This document shows positions 61,177 through 64,000 of a stretch of DNA of 64,000 bases, piece after piece. The first letter of the stretch is position 1; each line of letters starts with the position of its first letter. The notes below the pieces were generated by a model. It searched no databases. It was given only the letters and a program-made list of their open reading frames with translations, and was not told the DNA's origin. The translations under genes and the position numbers were made by a program. Source of the stretch: Flavobacteriales bacterium (GTDB lineage: Bacteria; Bacteroidota; Bacteroidia; Flavobacteriales_F; PHOS-HE28). The DNA is taken from assembly GCA_016715995.1 (NCBI GenBank), contig JADJXF010000017.1, positions 124,001 through 188,000 of the forward strand. Direction: 5' to 3'.

Positions 61177-61228
61177 GGCCTTACATCGAAAGCACAGCCC
61201 CACGGAAAGGCCTTACATCGTGCTTACA
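61177..61228. repeat. Direct repeats GGCCTTACATCG and CTTACA in the operon upstream region
   Basis: GGCCTTACATCG occurs at 61177-61188 and again at 61209-61220 (32-bp spacing); CTTACA occurs a third time at 61223-61228. The region lies between the LuxR-type regulator's end and the small gene at 61120, so these sites may regulate the leftward operon (61120 to 57336). Confidence 0.35.
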
Positions 61229-61313
61229 AGAAGGGCTAAGCGGCTGATGCACGGAGCATTGGAGCGCGAGCCGGATGAGGTCCCGGATGGTCGTCCGGCG
61301 GCTTCCCGGAGCC

Positions 61314-63038
61314 TCAGATCGACTGCAGGAAGTCGACCAGGTTCACGTCCTCCCCTTCTATCTCCAGCTTCTTGCGCAGCCGTGAACGCGCCACGGTGAT
61401 GCTGTTCAGCGTCTGCTGCGTGATGGCCGAGATGTCCTTGGTGCTCATGTTGAGCCGGAGGAAGGCACAGAGCTTCCGCTCGTTGGGGGTGAGTTCTGGG
61501 AAGCGTTCCTGCAACGTCTGGTAGAAGGTGGAATGCACGCGCGTGAAGTGCGCCTCGAACTCCTTCCAGTTGTGCTCGTCCTGACTGCTCTGCAGGTCGC
61601 GCACGATCTCCTGGATCACCTGCTGGTTCTCCTGCTTGAACGTGGGCTTTGCCTTCAGCAGCCGTTCGGCGATGTGCGCGATGAGCTCGTTCTTCTTCAG
61701 CAGGAACAAGGCGTTGGCCGTTAGCTCACGGTCCTTGAAGTCCAGGCTGTCCCGCAGGGTGGTCTGCTCGGCTTCGAGCTTCTCACGTTCCAGGCGAAGC
61801 TTTTCCTGCTCCAGCACACTGTTGCGCACCCGTGCGCGCATGATCGAAAAGAGGAGAAAGGCGGTGAGCAGGACGAAGAACAAGGCACCACCCAGCGTGA
61901 TGTTCCAGATCCGTCGCCGGGCGTTCTCCGCGTCCTTGCGCTGCACCTCCACTTCGAAGACCTCGCGCTCCTTATCCCGACGGAACTCCTCCTCCAACCG
62001 GGCTATGGTCTGTCGCGTGCCCGCATTGTAGAGCGTGTCATTGAGTTCTTTGAATTCGCGATGCGCAGCCAATGCGGCCTCGTAGTTCTTCAGGGTATCG
62101 TGGATGGATGCCAGCGATTCCAAGGAGATCACCATCGATTCGCGGCTGCCGATCTCCCGTCCGATGGCGAGGGCCTGCTCGAAGCGATCGCGGGCTGCCG
62201 TGAAGTTCTTGAAGAACACCTGGTTCTTGCCCATGTTGTTCAGCACCTGCGCCTGCCCACGCGCATCGCCCATCTCCTTGCGTACAGCGAGCGACTTCAG
62301 AAAGTACTCGTTGGCGCGATCATGCTCGCCGGTTTCCATCAGACAGATGCCGATGTTGTTGTTCAACGAGCCCGCATTGCGCGGCTCGTTCAGCGGCCCA
62401 TTGATCACCACAGCCTGCTCGAAGTACGGCAACGCGGTGGCGTAGTCCTCCCGCTGGATGTAGACCCCGGCGATGTTGTTGAACAGGCGCACCTTGCGCA
62501 TGGCCAGTTCCTTCGGATCGAGGTCCTGTGCCTGCTCGAGGATGCGCAATGCTTCGTTGTAGCACGCGATGCTCTTGTCCAGATCGCGCAGGTAGAAATG
62601 CAGGAGGCCGGTCTTGGCTTGCACGTCCGAAAGGGACAGCACGAGCGCCGGAAGGCTCCCCTCTTGCTTCACGGCGTTCTCCACCAAGCGTTGCGCCTCT
62701 TGCAGAACAGCCAGGGCCGCAGGCAGGTCCCTTACGCCCAATTGCGCATCGCCCACCAGGAGCAGCGCACGGGCCTTCTCATCGTTGGTGCGTAGCTCAC
62801 TGAGCTGCTTCTGTGCCGCAAGCGCATGCACCAGCGCGGAATCCGGATAGTTGGCCAGCAACTGTTTCGCCAGCGTGAGATGCGCTTCGCAGGAAAGCTC
62901 CGTTCCGTGGCCGCGTGGTGCCGATTCCTGGGCACAGGCCTCCCACGCGGGCATTCGCGCGGCTGTTGATACCACAATGGACAAAAGGACAACGCGTGCC
63001 CGGTGCCCTCCCGCAGCGTGTCGGATCGTCAAGCGCAT
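61314..63038 (-). CDS. TPR sensor protein with C-terminal LuxR-like DNA-binding helix-turn-helix
   Basis: About 574 residues from the ATG at 63038. A signal or membrane region at the N-terminus is followed by at least five tetratricopeptide repeats (residues about 50-360: DKSIACYNEALRILEQAQ, YATALPYFEQAVVINGPL), one membrane helix (about 373-396, IWNITLGGALFFVLLTAFLL) and a long coiled coil. The C-terminus ends in a helix-turn-helix (PNERKLCAFLRLNMSTKDISAITQQTLNSITVARSRLRKKL). This is a common Bacteroidota one-component membrane regulator. A TAGTTTTG element lies 28 nt upstream. Confidence 0.85.
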   Translation of the reverse strand: MRLTIRHAAGGHRARVVLLSIVVSTAARMPAWEACAQESAPRGHGTELSCEAHLTLAKQLLANYPDSALVHALAAQKQLSELRTNDEKARALLLVGDAQLGVRDLPAALAVLQEAQRLVENAVKQEGSLPALVLSLSDVQAKTGLLHFYLRDLDKSIACYNEALRILEQAQDLDPKELAMRKVRLFNNIAGVYIQREDYATALPYFEQAVVINGPLNEPRNAGSLNNNIGICLMETGEHDRANEYFLKSLAVRKEMGDARGQAQVLNNMGKNQVFFKNFTAARDRFEQALAIGREIGSRESMVISLESLASIHDTLKNYEAALAAHREFKELNDTLYNAGTRQTIARLEEEFRRDKEREVFEVEVQRKDAENARRRIWNITLGGALFFVLLTAFLLFSIMRARVRNSVLEQEKLRLEREKLEAEQTTLRDSLDFKDRELTANALFLLKKNELIAHIAERLLKAKPTFKQENQQVIQEIVRDLQSSQDEHNWKEFEAHFTRVHSTFYQTLQERFPELTPNERKLCAFLRLNMSTKDISAITQQTLNSITVARSRLRKKLEIEGEDVNLVDFLQSI

Positions 63039-63066
63039 CAACTGGCTACGGCTAGGTGGTTCGATC

Positions 63067-63074
63067 CAAAACTA
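63067..63074 (-). promoter_or_regulatory. Candidate -7 element TAGTTTTG
   Basis: Perfect minus-strand TAnnTTTG, 28 nt upstream of the ATG at 63038. It supports that start over the TTG at 63041. Confidence 0.5.
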
Positions 63075-63269
63075 CGGGTTGGGCCCTGGAGCACTGGGGG
63101 GCGTGGCAACCACCGGTGCTTCTGCGCAATGCGGCGTCATCTCCTTCGGTGCTCCGCTGCCCATCGCCGCGAGTGGCCTGTCGCATTCACGCAGCGAGGG
63201 CCCAGCGCAATTCGTGATTCCCACAATGGTGCATGCGATGGCCTTTCCCGCAGCGCGGTCCTTCGCCTC

Positions 63270-63737
63270 TCATTCCGCGATGCGTGTCATGAAATAGATG
63301 CGCTCACGCGCTTCTCCCTGCTTGTCCTTCCAAAAGAGGCGGGCCGTCCACTGATCCGCAGTCTCCTTTCGCCAGGCGTAGCTGTTGCTTGCCGCGTTGT
63401 CCGGGTCGAAGCGGACCGAAGTGGCATCCCACTCCGTTGCGATGGCTGAACCGTTCGTTACCTGGCCACCGCGCAGGCTGATCACCGACGGGATGCCCGC
63501 GAGGTTGGTGAAGGCGGAATCGGAGAAGCTTGCCACTCCGAGGGTGGAGTCGTCCAGCATGCTGTAGCTCTCGAAGAAAGGCGCCCCGCCCGCCTCGGCG
63601 CCGCGCCACTTGCCCACGATCCATTGGATCTCTTGGAATTGTTCACGTGTTACCGTGGCCGCCGACCGGGAACGGTTAGCGGGCCCACAGGCAACCAGGA
63701 AGGTTGCGGTCGTAAGCAGCAGGATGATTGAGCGCAT
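63270..63737 (-). CDS. Lipoprotein with DUF6265-like domain
   Basis: A 155-residue protein from the ATG at 63737 with a lipobox (FLVACGPA). The mature part has IQWIVGKWRGAEAGGAPFFESY and strand-rich segments (TEWDATSVRFDPDN, QWTARLFWKDKQGEARERIYFM), a layout like small lipocalin-type domains and DUF6265 proteins. It probably sits in the envelope. The frame is open to 63815 but that lacks signal character. Function unknown. Confidence 0.75.
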   Translation of the reverse strand: MRSIILLLTTATFLVACGPANRSRSAATVTREQFQEIQWIVGKWRGAEAGGAPFFESYSMLDDSTLGVASFSDSAFTNLAGIPSVISLRGGQVTNGSAIATEWDATSVRFDPDNAASNSYAWRKETADQWTARLFWKDKQGEARERIYFMTRIAE

Positions 63738-63829
63738 GACCACAAGGTAGGTGCAGCACCTGAAGTGCGTAGGAGCTAAGGCACGATAGGAGCCGCAGAC
63801 ATGTCGTGCGGGCATGCTGTCGTTGAACC

Positions 63830-64000
63830 CTAATCGTCACCCAAGGACATCTGGTATCTCCGCTCCACGGTTGGTCTTCCGCTTGGAACGAGCTGCTGCC
63901 CGTTCCACGCCAGGTATTCGCGGATCACGATGCGCGTGAGTTCCTTGGGGTTGCCGTACTCCATGGCTTGCAACGGTGTTTCATCATAGGTGCTGGTCAC
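63830..64000 (-). CDS. Partial CDS entering at the right edge (C-terminal 56 residues)
   Basis: The minus strand from the window edge reads 56 residues to a TAG at 63830-63832. The end includes IREYLAWNGQQLVPSGR and TVERRYQMSLGDD. There is no start codon here because it lies outside the window. The fragment is soluble-looking and carries no recognised motif. Confidence 0.55.
   Translation of the reverse strand: MTSTYDETPLQAMEYGNPKELTRIVIREYLAWNGQQLVPSGRPTVERRYQMSLGDD

Overview
The window reads as chromosome of a GC-rich member of the Bacteroidota, most likely Flavobacteriales. The evidence is several proteins ending in type IX secretion (T9SS) sorting domains, an exosortase with a PIDGG-type sorting target, a Wzc-like kinase fused to a polysaccharide co-polymerase domain, many putative Bacteroidota -7 promoter elements (TAnnTTTG or TAnnTTCG), and little sign of Shine-Dalgarno sites. 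The order assignment is inference; the phylum is well supported.

Positions 1-31938 form a surface-polysaccharide locus, almost all on the minus strand. In transcription order it holds a Wzc-type tyrosine kinase, the Wzm/Wzt ABC exporter, a DegT/StrS aminotransferase, a WbqC-family protein, and a sulfation block (two sulfotransferases, CysD, CysN-CysC fusion, TauE-like permease). Then follow at least twelve family 2 glycosyltransferases (GT2), two methyltransferases and a nonulosonic-acid cassette (SpsF-like cytidylyltransferase, NeuB-like synthase, KdsC-like phosphatase). The likely product is an exported heteropolysaccharide carrying sulfate and a nonulosonic acid such as KDN. Six of the GT2 enzymes fall into two paralogous groups (A and B) that recur as three B-A pairs; the third pair is split by three plus-strand secreted paralogues (10772-13103) sharing a Cys-rich C-terminal domain.

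Positions 32119-33355 hold a divergent exosortase module: a small PIDGG-type target, an exosortase-family transpeptidase and an exosortase-associated membrane protein.

Positions 33412-53936 are a mixed housekeeping region: glyA, a HTTM-like membrane protein, fumarylacetoacetase, a MntA/HepT toxin-antitoxin pair overlapping a RelA/SpoT homologue, tRNA-Arg(CCG), an S4 RNA-binding protein, a PDZ protein with T9SS tail, AIM24, several small membrane proteins, an AraC-type regulator, an MFS transporter, a hotdog thioesterase (with a duplicated 3' fragment upstream of the transporter) and a DUF4062-STAND-TPR ATPase.

Positions 54048-64000 are mostly envelope genes: T9SS-sorted secreted proteins (one with 258-bp tandem repeats, one with delta-60 repeats), lipoproteins, small unknowns and a TPR/LuxR-type regulator. 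The window cuts a GT2 gene at its left edge and an unknown gene at its right edge.

At least eight genes carry frameshifts or small internal indels, often in short homopolymers or simple repeats (GT2 at 8074, sulfotransferase at 24671, wzt, the RelA/SpoT homologue, AIM24, a membrane protein at 44491, a membrane protein at 47608, the DUF4062 ATPase, a secreted protein at 54048). This density fits residual long-read assembly error better than true decay, so these genes are described with their reconstructed extents.
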